NCBI RefSeq assembly: GCF_000384335.2
Contig: NZ_KQ031382.1
Span: 1-64,000, forward strand
Source: Hyphomicrobium sp. 99
GTDB taxonomy: Bacteria; Pseudomonadota; Alphaproteobacteria; Rhizobiales; Hyphomicrobiaceae
Reading direction: 5' to 3'
Length of the DNA: 64,000 bases
The position numbers and the translations under genes are program-made. Numbering within the stretch: the first letter of the stretch is position 1; each line of letters opens with the position of its first letter. Positions 49,687-58,139 of this stretch are shown here, one piece after another. The notes under the pieces were generated by a model. That model had not been told where the DNA came from, did not search any database, and saw only the letters and a list, made by a program, of their open reading frames with translations.

Positions 49687-50082
49687 TCACGCTGAACCTT
49701 TTTTATCAGCGCGGGCTGGCCGGCTACGGTGCAGCGCCGACATGGCATGGGTAACGTCGCCAAGAAGCAGTGCAAAAGGCCGGTCGAGAGCGGCATGGCG
49801 GGCCACGACGACATAGTCGCACGCCCCTAAATGTCTCTGCTTGAGATCCGCCGCGAAGGCTGCCTTCAGGCGCCGGCGAATACGGTTACGCGTAACAGCG
49901 TTACCTATCTTTTTTGTGATCGTGAACCCGAAACGCGGACCCTCGCCGGCGCGCGTCGTCACGCCGGGCCGTTCACGCATTTCGATCAGAAATGCCGGCG
50001 TCGATGATCGCCGGCCGCCGCGCACGGCCAGAAATTCGGAGCGCGCCTTGAGCGTGGGCAGGATCGGAATAACAGCCTCCAA
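49687..50082 (-). CDS. rnpA: Ribonuclease P protein component
   Basis: Protein partner of the RNase P ribozyme, which matures tRNA 5' ends. About 131 aa. Family marks are LKARSEFLAVRGGRR near the N-terminus and the RNA-binding signature ITKKIGNAVTRNRIRRRLKA. There is no ATG or GTG between the rpmH stop (in the same frame) and the conserved sequence. The only conventional candidate is TTG at 50082, which overlaps a good GGAGG; that GGAGG lies five bases before an ATT codon at 50070, which could instead be the start. It follows rpmH and precedes yidC. Confidence 0.9.
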   Translation of the reverse strand: MEAVIPILPTLKARSEFLAVRGGRRSSTPAFLIEMRERPGVTTRAGEGPRFGFTITKKIGNAVTRNRIRRRLKAAFAADLKQRHLGACDYVVVARHAALDRPFALLLGDVTHAMSALHRSRPARADKKGSA

Positions 50083-50124
50083 AGCCGCGACAAAGCGACA
50101 GCGGGGCCTTGGCGCTAGACCTGA

Positions 50125-50259
50125 CTAGGCCGAAAGACGCTTGCGGCCCTTCGAACGACGGCGTGCCAGAACTCTCTGACCACCGGTCGTCAGCATACGC
50201 TTGCGAAATCCGTGGCGGCGCTTGCGAACAAGGCGGCTCGGTTGATATGTGCGCTTCAC
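50125..50259 (-). CDS. rpmH: 50S ribosomal protein L34
   Basis: A 44-aa basic ribosomal protein. With a GTG start at 50259 it reads [20 protein letters not shown], then [20 protein letters not shown] and RLSA, the full conserved L34. GGAGAG is well placed upstream. It is first in the rpmH-rnpA-yidC-engB operon. GTG initiation is a small departure from the usual ATG. Confidence 0.97.
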   Translation of the reverse strand: MKRTYQPSRLVRKRRHGFRKRMLTTGGQRVLARRRSKGRKRLSA

Positions 50260-50692
50260 GGAACTCTCCGTCCAAGTCTCTTGAGCCGCATCCAGAAATG
50301 GACGCCGGCATATTGCTTATTTATCCGAGACTTACCAATACACGTCGCCCGGGGCTCAAGACCCCAGCAGAGTGCAGATATCTCGGGAATTCGCGCCCTT
50401 ATAGTCGGGCCTATTGGGCAAGTCAACGACGCGCAAGCGGACCGTTGCCGTCCCGGACACAAGAATTACGGCTCGGACGACTGAACACAAGACGATGCGA
50501 TCATCTCAATTGCCGTTTCCGCGAGAAAATAGCCGGTCCTTGTGCTGTCACGGCAGGGGATAGCGGCGCATCTCCAGCATCAAAAGCGCCAGCGACATAT
50601 TAAACTATGCCCATCAGGTCGTTGGAAAGAGACGCGCGCATTCCGCCGGGCGCGTCCACGCCCCAACCCAATTCCATTTTGGATCGCGCTTT
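50260..50692. other. Divergent intergenic region, rpmH versus flavoprotein gene
   Basis: About 430 bases without a supported gene, expected to hold the rpmH operon promoter and that of the flavoprotein gene. In some bacteria rpmH is next to dnaA and oriC, but no dnaA gene or cluster of DnaA boxes is seen here. Short frames present lack ribosome sites and family similarity. Confidence 0.4.
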
Positions 50693-52147
50693 ATGCCCAA
50701 GGATACGGCCGAACAGACCCCTCAAAGCCAAAATATCGAAACCGACTTTTGCATCATCGGCGCAGGTGCCGGCGGATTGGCTCTCGCCACGGCCGCAGCT
50801 GCGTTCGGTCAGCGCGTGGTCTTGATCGAAAAACACAAGATGGGCGGTGACAACCTCAACTACGGAGGTATTCCGTCCAAAGCCCTGCTGGTTGCCGCCA
50901 AACGCGCCTACGCCATGCGCACGGCATCGCCCTTCGGCGTCCGTGGCGTCGAGCCCCTGATCGATCAGGCCGCGGTCAACCAATACATCGAAGATGTCAC
51001 CGCGAAAATTTCCCCGAACGCCTCGGTCGAGCGTCTTACCGGCCTCGGTATCCGCGTCATCTCAGCGACGGCGAAATTCATCGACCGCTCGACGGTTGCA
51101 GCAGGCGATTATCGGATTTCCGCGCGCCGGTTCGTGATCGCCACCGGCTCCTCTCCTGTCATCCCGCCAATTCCGGGCCTGGCGGACGTTCCCTATTTCA
51201 CGAATGAAACAATCTTCGCGAATAAGGCCCTCATTCCGCATCTCGTCATCATCGGCGCCGGAACGACCGGCCTGGAGATGGCGCAAGCCTACCGCCGCCT
51301 CGGCTCACGCGTGACCGTTCTCGATAACGCCCACGCGCTCGGAGACGAAGATCCCGAGCTTGCAGTCGTGCTCCTGACGCGGCTCTCGCGCGAAGGCATC
51401 GTCATCCGCGAAGGTGCGCGGATAAAGGGTGTGTCGGGAGGCAACGGAAAAATCGCCGTCGAACTTCAAACCGATGGCGCACCCGAAATCATCGAAGCGA
51501 CCGCATTGCTCGTTGCCGCCGGACGCAAGGCCAACGTTGCCGACCTCGGACTCGACGCTGCAGGCGTTAAGGTTGCGCAAAATGCCATCAAAGTTAACGG
51601 CGGATTGAGAACGACCAATAGCCGGATCTACGCGATCGGTGACGCAACGGGCGCACCCCGATACGCACACATTGCCGGCGAGCACGCCGAAGTCGTGTTG
51701 CGCAGATCGCTCTTTCGCTGGCCGGCGAGGACCAAGGACCGGCTTGCCCCGCGCGTCGTCTTCACCGATCCGGAACTCGCAACTATCGGCCTCAGCGAAA
51801 CCGAAGCACGCGTTAAGTTTGGCCGGATAAACGTCCTTCGCTGGCCCTACCACGAGAATGACCGCGCCGAGATCGAACACGAGACGGATGGGCACATTAA
51901 GATCACAACGTCGAAACGCGGGAAGATCTTGAGCGTCGGCATCGTCGGGGCCGGAGCCAGCGAGTTGATTCAGATGTGGTCGCTCGCCATATCCCAAGAC
52001 CTCAACATAAAGGCGATGACGGAATGGATTTCGCCCTATCCGACGTTTTCGGAGATCAATAAAAAAGCTGCATTCCGTTACTTTGCAACAACGCCGAGTA
52101 ACCCCTTTTTGCGCAAAGTCATCGCGTTACTGGCAAAGCTCGGTTAA
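50693..52147 (+). CDS. Lpd/MerA-like flavoprotein lacking redox cysteines
   Basis: A 484-aa member of the pyridine-nucleotide disulfide oxidoreductase fold. FAD motif IIGAGAGGLALATAAAA, second Rossmann motif VIIGAGTTGLEMAQAYRRLG, the ATGSSPVIPPIPG linker and the IYAIGDATG motif are all normal. But the redox centre, usually GGDCLNxGCxPSKAL, reads GGDNLNYGGIPSKAL, so both cysteines are gone (AAC and GGT codons). In the C-terminal dimer domain the usual HPTxxE catalytic His is Tyr (YPTFSE). It can bind FAD and NAD(P)H but cannot do disulfide chemistry; it may be an NADH:quinone or other one-site reductase, or a sensor. A histidine kinase gene follows 12 bases later. Confidence 0.85.
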   Translation: MPKDTAEQTPQSQNIETDFCIIGAGAGGLALATAAAAFGQRVVLIEKHKMGGDNLNYGGIPSKALLVAAKRAYAMRTASPFGVRGVEPLIDQAAVNQYIEDVTAKISPNASVERLTGLGIRVISATAKFIDRSTVAAGDYRISARRFVIATGSSPVIPPIPGLADVPYFTNETIFANKALIPHLVIIGAGTTGLEMAQAYRRLGSRVTVLDNAHALGDEDPELAVVLLTRLSREGIVIREGARIKGVSGGNGKIAVELQTDGAPEIIEATALLVAAGRKANVADLGLDAAGVKVAQNAIKVNGGLRTTNSRIYAIGDATGAPRYAHIAGEHAEVVLRRSLFRWPARTKDRLAPRVVFTDPELATIGLSETEARVKFGRINVLRWPYHENDRAEIEHETDGHIKITTSKRGKILSVGIVGAGASELIQMWSLAISQDLNIKAMTEWISPYPTFSEINKKAAFRYFATTPSNPFLRKVIALLAKLG

Positions 52148-52159
52148 TGATCTCCGCCA

Positions 52160-53692
52160 ATGGAGAAGTTCGATCCGGTGCAGCGCGTAATTACCAACGG
52201 CAGCAATCCAAAGACTGACGACCCGAAGGCGAAAACCTCTGTCGCCAGCGCGCCGTGGCACGCCGTAAAGCGCCTCTGGGAAAGCCGCGGCCTTCCCGCA
52301 AAGCTGATTATTTTAACGGCGGCGTTCGTGCTGCTCGCCGAAGCGCTGATCTTTCTTCCCTCCATTGCAAGTTATCGGGTGACCTGGCTGCAAGAGCGGC
52401 TGACGGCAGCCCAGCTTGCGGCGCTCACATCCGATGCATTTCCGGGTGGGCAGATCCCATCCGCCCTTCGCGCCGATCTCCTCCGCACCGCACAGGTACG
52501 GGCAATCGCATCGCGCAGCCAAGGCGAACGCCGCATGGTGTTCCCGCCCGAAGGCGATCTCAACATCGATTACGTCTATTATCTGCCGCCTGAGCCAGAC
52601 AACTTCTGGGACAGCCTGACGACACGCCTCCAGCAGGCGAAGGATGCGGTGACGACGCTTCTCTCCAGCGATCGCACCATTCGCGTCGTCGGCCACAGCG
52701 GTCCCGATAACACCAATCTGATCGAGATCGTCATACCGGAAGCGCCCCTCAAGGCGGCGATGATCCGCTACGGCATGAACATTCTCTGGCTGTCCATCAT
52801 TCTGTCGGTGCTGACCGCGGTCGTCGTCTATTTTGCGCTCAGCCGTCTCTTCGTAAAGCCGTTGACGCGTATCACGAGCAACATGCTGCACTTCGCGGAA
52901 AACCCCGAGGACCAGAGCCGCATTATGCCCGAGACCGGCCGCGGTGATGAGATCGGAGTGGCCGAACGCGAGCTTGCCAGCATGCAGCGACAGCTCGCGA
53001 GCCTGCTTGCCCAGAAGAACCGCCTCGCTCAACTCGGCATGGCCGTCTCCAAGATCAATCACGATCTGCGCAACATGCTCGCGAATGCGCAGCTGATATC
53101 GGACAGGCTCGTCGATCTCCCAGACCCGACCGTGCAGCGCTTTGTGCCAAAACTCATCGCCTCGCTCGACCGCGCCATTCAGTTCTGCAATTCATCTCTG
53201 CAATTCGGCGGCGTTTCCGAAGCTGCCCCCCGCCGCGAATTGATGCGGCTGAAGCCGTTGCTCGAAGAGGTCGCCGACAGTCAAGGCCTGCCGCGCGAAG
53301 GCTCTGTGGCGTTCGTCAACAATATGGACGCCTCTCTGCGTATCGACGCCGACCGCGAGCACCTCTTCCGCGCCTTGAGCAACCTCATACGCAACGCCGT
53401 GCAGGCGATCGAAAGTGTTGAAGGTAAAACTGACGGCGAAGTTCGCGTCGCCGCCCACCGCGAAGGGCGCAAGGTCATCATCGACGTGATGGATAACGGC
53501 TCCGGCATTCCGCAAAAGGCGCGGGAAAATCTTTTCAAGGCCTTCCAGGGGTCGACAAAGAAGGGCGGCACGGGCCTCGGGCTCGTGATCGCGGCTGAGC
53601 TTGTACAGGCCCACGGCGGCTCGCTGACACTTGTCGACAGCAAAAAGGGCGCGCATTTCCGCATCGAGCTGCCGGATCGCCCGGTCGATTGA
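52160..53692 (+). CDS. HAMP-domain sensor histidine kinase
   Basis: A 510-aa membrane kinase. Helix 1 (about 38-62), a periplasmic sensor region (about 63-207), helix 2 (about 208-232), HAMP (about 233-285), and a dimerisation domain with H-box KINHDLRNMLANAQLISDRL. The ATPase domain follows with N-box LSNLIRNAVQAI, G1 DVMDNGSGIP and G2 GGTGLGLVIAAEL. No response-regulator gene is adjacent, so it is an orphan here. Only 12 bases separate it from the cysteine-less flavoprotein gene, suggesting joint expression and perhaps redox-linked signalling (inference). Confidence 0.92.
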   Translation: MEKFDPVQRVITNGSNPKTDDPKAKTSVASAPWHAVKRLWESRGLPAKLIILTAAFVLLAEALIFLPSIASYRVTWLQERLTAAQLAALTSDAFPGGQIPSALRADLLRTAQVRAIASRSQGERRMVFPPEGDLNIDYVYYLPPEPDNFWDSLTTRLQQAKDAVTTLLSSDRTIRVVGHSGPDNTNLIEIVIPEAPLKAAMIRYGMNILWLSIILSVLTAVVVYFALSRLFVKPLTRITSNMLHFAENPEDQSRIMPETGRGDEIGVAERELASMQRQLASLLAQKNRLAQLGMAVSKINHDLRNMLANAQLISDRLVDLPDPTVQRFVPKLIASLDRAIQFCNSSLQFGGVSEAAPRRELMRLKPLLEEVADSQGLPREGSVAFVNNMDASLRIDADREHLFRALSNLIRNAVQAIESVEGKTDGEVRVAAHREGRKVIIDVMDNGSGIPQKARENLFKAFQGSTKKGGTGLGLVIAAELVQAHGGSLTLVDSKKGAHFRIELPDRPVD

Positions 53693-53907
53693 TACGCAAT
53701 CCCTTAAGCGATCGACTCCCATCGTCTCACCATCCGCACGACATGGAATCTCGGGGCCCGCAGCGTGATCACGGGGGAGCGCGGCGAGACGTCCCTCTTA
53801 CTCTTGTCCGAAGCACTTGCGCTCTGCTGCGCGACCCACTAGAGAGGGGTTTCTTCGCCGCCCGGCCACTCGCCGGACGGGGCCTTAGCCCCGATGCGAA
53901 GAACAAA

Positions 53908-53984
53908 GCGCCGGTAGCTCAGTTGGATAGAGCACCAGACTACGAATCTGGGGGTCGTGGGTTCGAATCCTTCCCGGCGCGCCA
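53908..53984 (+). tRNA. tRNA-Arg (anticodon ACG)
   Basis: A 77-base cloverleaf with encoded CCA. The acceptor stem GCGCCGG/CCGGCGC is perfect, the D arm is GCTC...GAGC, the anticodon stem CCAGA/TCTGG encloses loop CTACGAA (ACG, deaminated to ICG to read CGU/CGC/CGA), and the T loop is TTCGAAT. The T stem GTGGG/CCTTC contains one T-T mismatch and one G-T pair. It lies at the left edge of an AT-rich accessory stretch, a common integration target. Confidence 0.95.
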
Positions 53985-54132
53985 ATGAAATCAAGGTCTT
54001 AAGATTTCTCGCCCTAACGCTAGCACCCAAATCCTGGCAGCGTCCCAGCATCTTCGCTTAGCTCACCCGAAAGAGTGCTCACCCAAAGCATCCAGCACGT
54101 TGCCCTAGCCCTCGCTTCGCTCGGGACGGCGC

Positions 54133-54158
54133 CCTATCCAACTGAGCTATCGACGCTC
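54133..54158 (-). pseudogene. 5' tRNA fragment (acceptor strand plus D arm)
   Basis: Read on the minus strand, GCGTCGATAGCTCAGTTGGA followed by TAGGGC reproduces the 5' acceptor strand, bases 8-9 and D arm of a tRNA. It shares the TAGCTCAGTTGGATAG core with the tRNA-Arg 150 bases away but in opposite orientation. No anticodon or T arm follows, so it is a truncated copy, likely a scar of recombination or integration. Confidence 0.7.
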
Positions 54159-55125
54159 GACAAATGAAGAAGAGCGCGAACAGAAGGACGCAGCGCTTCG
54201 AGTTGTCTAACTCCCGAGGCGAGGGTTGACGTTAGCGGTTGCCCGTAGGGCGACGCCCATTCGCTTTAGCACTGCAATTGTCCGCATTCCGAACCTTACG
54301 ACCCGATAGGCCAAATTCTCACTCTCGAAATAGCTCAACGCTTTAGAACGCAATCGACCCGCATTTAGAATGCGTCGGCGAATCGCGACGTCATAGTCAA
54401 ATCTAGAAATGCGCTATTGTTTCCGAATTGCCGCTTCTGCAGATCCCATCTCGCCATTGCACCACCTTGCATTTCAGACCTGCTGCAGCCGGAAACCCGC
54501 AAGCCAAACTCGAGGGCGATGCTATTCGCAACTCTTTCGTTCCTATTGCGTGAATATTAGCTCAGCAATTAGAACCCACCATATTCCAGAATATAATGCC
54601 CATTGGGAAATGACTTTCTATCGAAATGCCAGCACATTCAGCTCTTCGCGTTCTTTTGCCATATCGTCAATTCATTGAGATGCATGCTTTGAGAGCCGCT
54701 CGCCTCTCAATATACTCGCAGCGCCGATAAGCGCTATCAGGAAAAGTCTCCAGCCAAGCGTCCTTCGTCCGCACCCCAAAAACCTAGAAATCCGAGACAT
54801 TCGCACTAAAGCTTACAACTGGCATGAAGCAACGATTAGCATGATCCGACGATGCTCATTGACCAGAAGGGTGATCAACGCTCGATATCAGCCGGCATTG
54901 CTTTTCGTTTCCATAGGACCATGCACCTCACGGGCAATATTGCAATTTTGATTTTTGTCGAGGCGCGCTCCAACATCCAGATATAGAAAAACTAATTTAT
55001 TTTGATTGGATCGGCCTCAATTCTTTATGCGGCGCAAATGAAATTCCAAAGATAAAAAATAAAGTTCAGCCTTAAAAGCGGAATATAGGCCTTAAAAACG
55101 CGATTGGAAAGCGAGGATAGTCGCG
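54159..55125. other. AT-rich gene-poor stretch at island edge
   Basis: Almost 1 kb with clearly lower GC than the rest of the window and no supported gene. An 89-codon frame (54409-54678) lacks a ribosome site and coding-like composition. No integrase or transposase remnant is recognisable. The right end holds the promoter region and a direct repeat upstream of the gene at 55126. Confidence 0.5.
55069..55100. promoter_or_regulatory. 12-base direct repeat upstream of oxidase-methyltransferase gene
   Basis: GCCTTAAAAGCG (55069-55080) and GCCTTAAAAACG (55089-55100) differ by one base and are spaced 20 bases start to start, two helical turns. The second copy ends 25 bases before the ATG at 55126. 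The spacing suggests tandem binding of an activator or repressor; no regulator gene is adjacent. Confidence 0.5.
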
Positions 55126-57201
55126 ATGCCAAAGCAAGTCAGCGTGGCAATTATCGGCGGTGGGCCGGGTGGATTATTTGCAGCTTGGCACTTGGCTGAG
55201 AAGGCCGGTTCCAGCTGCCAAATCACAATTTACGAAGCAAGCGAGCGTCTAGGTGGCAAGATCTTTACCGGACAATTCTCGGGCATTGGACCGTACGAAG
55301 CTGGCGTTGCCGAGATCTATGATTATTCACGCATTGGACCCGATCCGCTACGCGATTTAATCGTCGATTATCTCGGTCTAAAGGTAAAATATCTGCAGGG
55401 CGGGCCATGCGTGATTGATGGCAAGATCATCCCGACCTCACACGATCTCGGGAGAGAATTTGGGAAGCGCACCCAAGATGAAGTGAACGCATTTCTGAAG
55501 CGTTGCGTCGATTTAATGAGCCCCGAAGACTATTACCTTTCCAATGCGCGAACGGATAACGAACATTGTTGGGCCGAGGTTTCTGCCGAATACGTTCTTG
55601 ACACAGAGATCAAGGATGATGTGGCCCGACGGTATGTGCGTGCTTCAGCGCACAGCGACGTTGCCGCCCCTCCCCATTTAACGAATGGGCTCAATTTTCT
55701 GAAGAACGTCGTCGTCGATATCGACGGATATATGGATATATTCTCCGTCGTCGGTGGCAATGAACAGATCGTTACCGGGCTGATTGAAGAACTCGATGCG
55801 GAAACACGCCTCGGCGCCAACGTCGTCGCGGTTGAGCCTTTGCCCGACGGTACATACAAAATCGAATTACAAACCGGCGGCGCTCAAGAGACAGTCAATG
55901 CCGACCTCGTCATCGTCGCGCTGCCGCTCACATCCCTTTCGACGATCTATTGGCGATCTGAGCCGCTGCAACGGGCGATTGATAGACACATCGCATATTA
56001 CGATCGTCCCGCACACTATGTCCGAGCCACGCTGTTATTCAAAAGACCCTTTTGGCGTGAACATCTTCCGACAGACTGGTGGTACCTCGACGCCTTCGAT
56101 GGTAGCTGCGTCTACGATGAAGGCGCCCGAAATGATTTTTCTGGCTGCGGAGCCTTGGCCTTCTTGATTGCTGGCAATGCCGCGCTGGCACTTGCCAATT
56201 TGTCCGATGACCGCATCGAACGACTGTGCCTCGATGCTTTGCCGCCCGAACTCGCCGAAGGAAAAGACCTCATCATCGATCGACGGATCCATCGCTGGAT
56301 GGCGTCCGTCAACGCCATACCGGGCGGCCTGCCGGTACGCCAACACGCAGATAGTCACCGACCGGATGCCAAAAATCTTCCCGGACTTGTCCTCGTTGGA
56401 GACTACATTTTTGACGCAACGCTGAACGGCGCCTTTGATTCTGCAGACGCCGCGACAGATATCGTTATGGCGGAAATTCTGATCCGCCGCCGCGCGGAGC
56501 TCAGTGCATCAGACAGGGAATTGGCTTCGATAGCTGAAACATTAGAGCAGCTGTGCCCCGTCTCGATTGTCGGCGGCATATTGAGAACGACCTGGGGCTT
56601 AGGCAGAAACTCCAAGATACTGCATGTCGGGGCTGGGTCAGGACAAACGGTCGCCGCGCTGAGGGCTCTCGGCTACGATGCAATTGGCGTGGAGTGCAAC
56701 AAGCCTGCGATCGCACTAACTCCGTCAGAGGTTGGAGACTTTAACCTCTATTCCGAGTTTGATAACCTGCCATTCAAAGAGCTGGCCTTTGACGCTGTCA
56801 TCGAGAGTGGACTTTGCCGCCTCCCTCAAAACAGAATTACAAAAGCGATTGAGGAAATCAGGCGCGTAACACGGCATGGCCTCGTTCTCGGTTCCGTTGC
56901 AACAGACTTGCCAATAGATTTGATCGAGCGGCACGACCTTCTCAACGGCGTGGAGACGCTCGGCTCTCGGTGGGACTGGTCTGAGAAACTTTGCGAAGCC
57001 GGTTTTAGTCACGCGCTCATGGACCCTGTGCTCCTCAACGAGGCGTGGAAGATCGCTGAAGCAGCTGGAGCTGGACCCGGACATTGGTACGAAGATGCGG
57101 AGAGCTTACTGCACTGCATCTATGAGCCAAAAAACGTGGGAGTTCCTAAAGAACTCCCGAGCCTGAGTGCACGCGATTACGTTTCAATCTCGGCCAAATA
57201 G
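55126..57201 (+). CDS. Flavin amine oxidase-methyltransferase fusion
   Basis: A 691-aa two-domain protein. Residues 1 to about 455 form a flavin monoamine-oxidase-like FAD enzyme: VAIIGGGPGGLFAAWHLAEK, YEASERLGGKIFT, and the C-terminal FAD segment PGLVLVGDYIFDATLNGAFD. After a short linker, residues about 490-691 form a class I S-adenosylmethionine methyltransferase with motif I ILHVGAGSGQTVAALRALGY, acidic strand GVECN, and NLPFKELAFDAVIESG. This predicts coupled oxidation and methylation of a small molecule, but the substrate is unknown. GAGGAT precedes the ATG. It lies in the AT-rich region near tRNA-Arg, and codon use looks less GC-biased than in neighbours. The following gene starts 15 bases after its stop. 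Confidence 0.8.
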   Translation: MPKQVSVAIIGGGPGGLFAAWHLAEKAGSSCQITIYEASERLGGKIFTGQFSGIGPYEAGVAEIYDYSRIGPDPLRDLIVDYLGLKVKYLQGGPCVIDGKIIPTSHDLGREFGKRTQDEVNAFLKRCVDLMSPEDYYLSNARTDNEHCWAEVSAEYVLDTEIKDDVARRYVRASAHSDVAAPPHLTNGLNFLKNVVVDIDGYMDIFSVVGGNEQIVTGLIEELDAETRLGANVVAVEPLPDGTYKIELQTGGAQETVNADLVIVALPLTSLSTIYWRSEPLQRAIDRHIAYYDRPAHYVRATLLFKRPFWREHLPTDWWYLDAFDGSCVYDEGARNDFSGCGALAFLIAGNAALALANLSDDRIERLCLDALPPELAEGKDLIIDRRIHRWMASVNAIPGGLPVRQHADSHRPDAKNLPGLVLVGDYIFDATLNGAFDSADAATDIVMAEILIRRRAELSASDRELASIAETLEQLCPVSIVGGILRTTWGLGRNSKILHVGAGSGQTVAALRALGYDAIGVECNKPAIALTPSEVGDFNLYSEFDNLPFKELAFDAVIESGLCRLPQNRITKAIEEIRRVTRHGLVLGSVATDLPIDLIERHDLLNGVETLGSRWDWSEKLCEAGFSHALMDPVLLNEAWKIAEAAGAGPGHWYEDAESLLHCIYEPKNVGVPKELPSLSARDYVSISAK

Positions 57202-57216
57202 TTCAAGGAGAGCCCG

Positions 57217-58053
57217 ATGCTAGATGTTCCAGTGCGAAAAAGTGAAGGCATACTGGCGCGCGCATGGACAATCACCTTCGAAGAAGGAAGTGATCTGCCC
57301 GATGTTGGCTCTATTACCATCACGCAGCCGCGCAATCTGATTGCCGTGATGACCGAACTCGAAACGGATCAGATTCGCGCTTCGATGACATCGGTAACTC
57401 CAGGTGCCTTGACAATCGTTTGCCTGCCGCTTGGCGTCAATTACCCCAAAAACATTGAGCACGACGCGGAGGCTTGGATGCGCGACGCCGCCGGCCAAAC
57501 GGTTAGAGCAGGCGTGCGCACAGTCAGGGTGTTCTGCGCACCAGATCGAGCTTTGATCTACGCGGCCTCTGATCATATTCAGTCCGTCATCGACGCCGTC
57601 GTTCGGTTCACCGTCGCTCAACGCGAAACGAATGAGCTCGAAAAAGCAATGAGCGCCGCATGGTCGTCGATCGACGCCGATGTGCCGTTGACTCGTTCCG
57701 TCACGCGTCATCAGAAGGCCTATCAAAGGCATATGGACGAAATGAATGAGCTGTCGGCGCGGATGAGAGCCAAGCATCTCCGAATTTGCCGTGCGCTGGA
57801 ACAGCTCGATACAGTTTCTGATGAGCTGTCTAGACGCATATTTTCGGAGCTGGTGCTCGCTGGCGCTCTCTACGAGCGTGTCGAAGAGTTGGAAGACCCA
57901 ATCGAGTTCGCCTTAGATCAGTATGAAATCGCCAACACAAAGCTGTTCGAAGAAAAAAATGCAGCGAAAGAACAGAGAACAGCAATGATCGGACACTTTC
58001 TGGAAGCGGGAATCATTGTGCTGCTGCTTCTTCAGTTACCCTTTTTCAAATGA
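57217..58053 (+). CDS. Coiled-coil tail-anchored protein, RMD1-like layout
   Basis: A 278-aa protein. The N-terminal half is mixed alpha/beta (ITITQPRNLIAVMTELETDQ; ALTIVCLPLGVNYPKNI). Residues about 135-250 are largely helical and coiled coil, and the C-terminus is a membrane helix (EAGIIVLLLLQLPFF). A coiled coil followed by a C-terminal membrane anchor resembles the RMD1/DUF155 family, but similarity is in architecture only and not certain. AAGGAGA precedes the ATG, and the 15-base gap to the oxidase-methyltransferase gene implies one operon. It might anchor that enzyme to the membrane (inference). Confidence 0.6.
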   Translation: MLDVPVRKSEGILARAWTITFEEGSDLPDVGSITITQPRNLIAVMTELETDQIRASMTSVTPGALTIVCLPLGVNYPKNIEHDAEAWMRDAAGQTVRAGVRTVRVFCAPDRALIYAASDHIQSVIDAVVRFTVAQRETNELEKAMSAAWSSIDADVPLTRSVTRHQKAYQRHMDEMNELSARMRAKHLRICRALEQLDTVSDELSRRIFSELVLAGALYERVEELEDPIEFALDQYEIANTKLFEEKNAAKEQRTAMIGHFLEAGIIVLLLLQLPFFK

Positions 58054-58139
58054 TGTCTCGATCAGTCAAAAGCCTGCAGGCCGCCGTATCGCCAACAAAA
58101 CAATAACCGGAAACGACAAATCGAGTGGGAGTTTTGCAG

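Noticed and set aside
50320..50340. Possible replication origin near rpmH
   Set aside because: rpmH-rnpA can be near oriC, but no dnaA, parAB or box cluster is present in the sequence around it.
54409..54678. 89-codon frame in the AT-rich stretch
   Set aside because: No ribosome site, Ser/Cys-rich chance-like composition, no recognisable motif.
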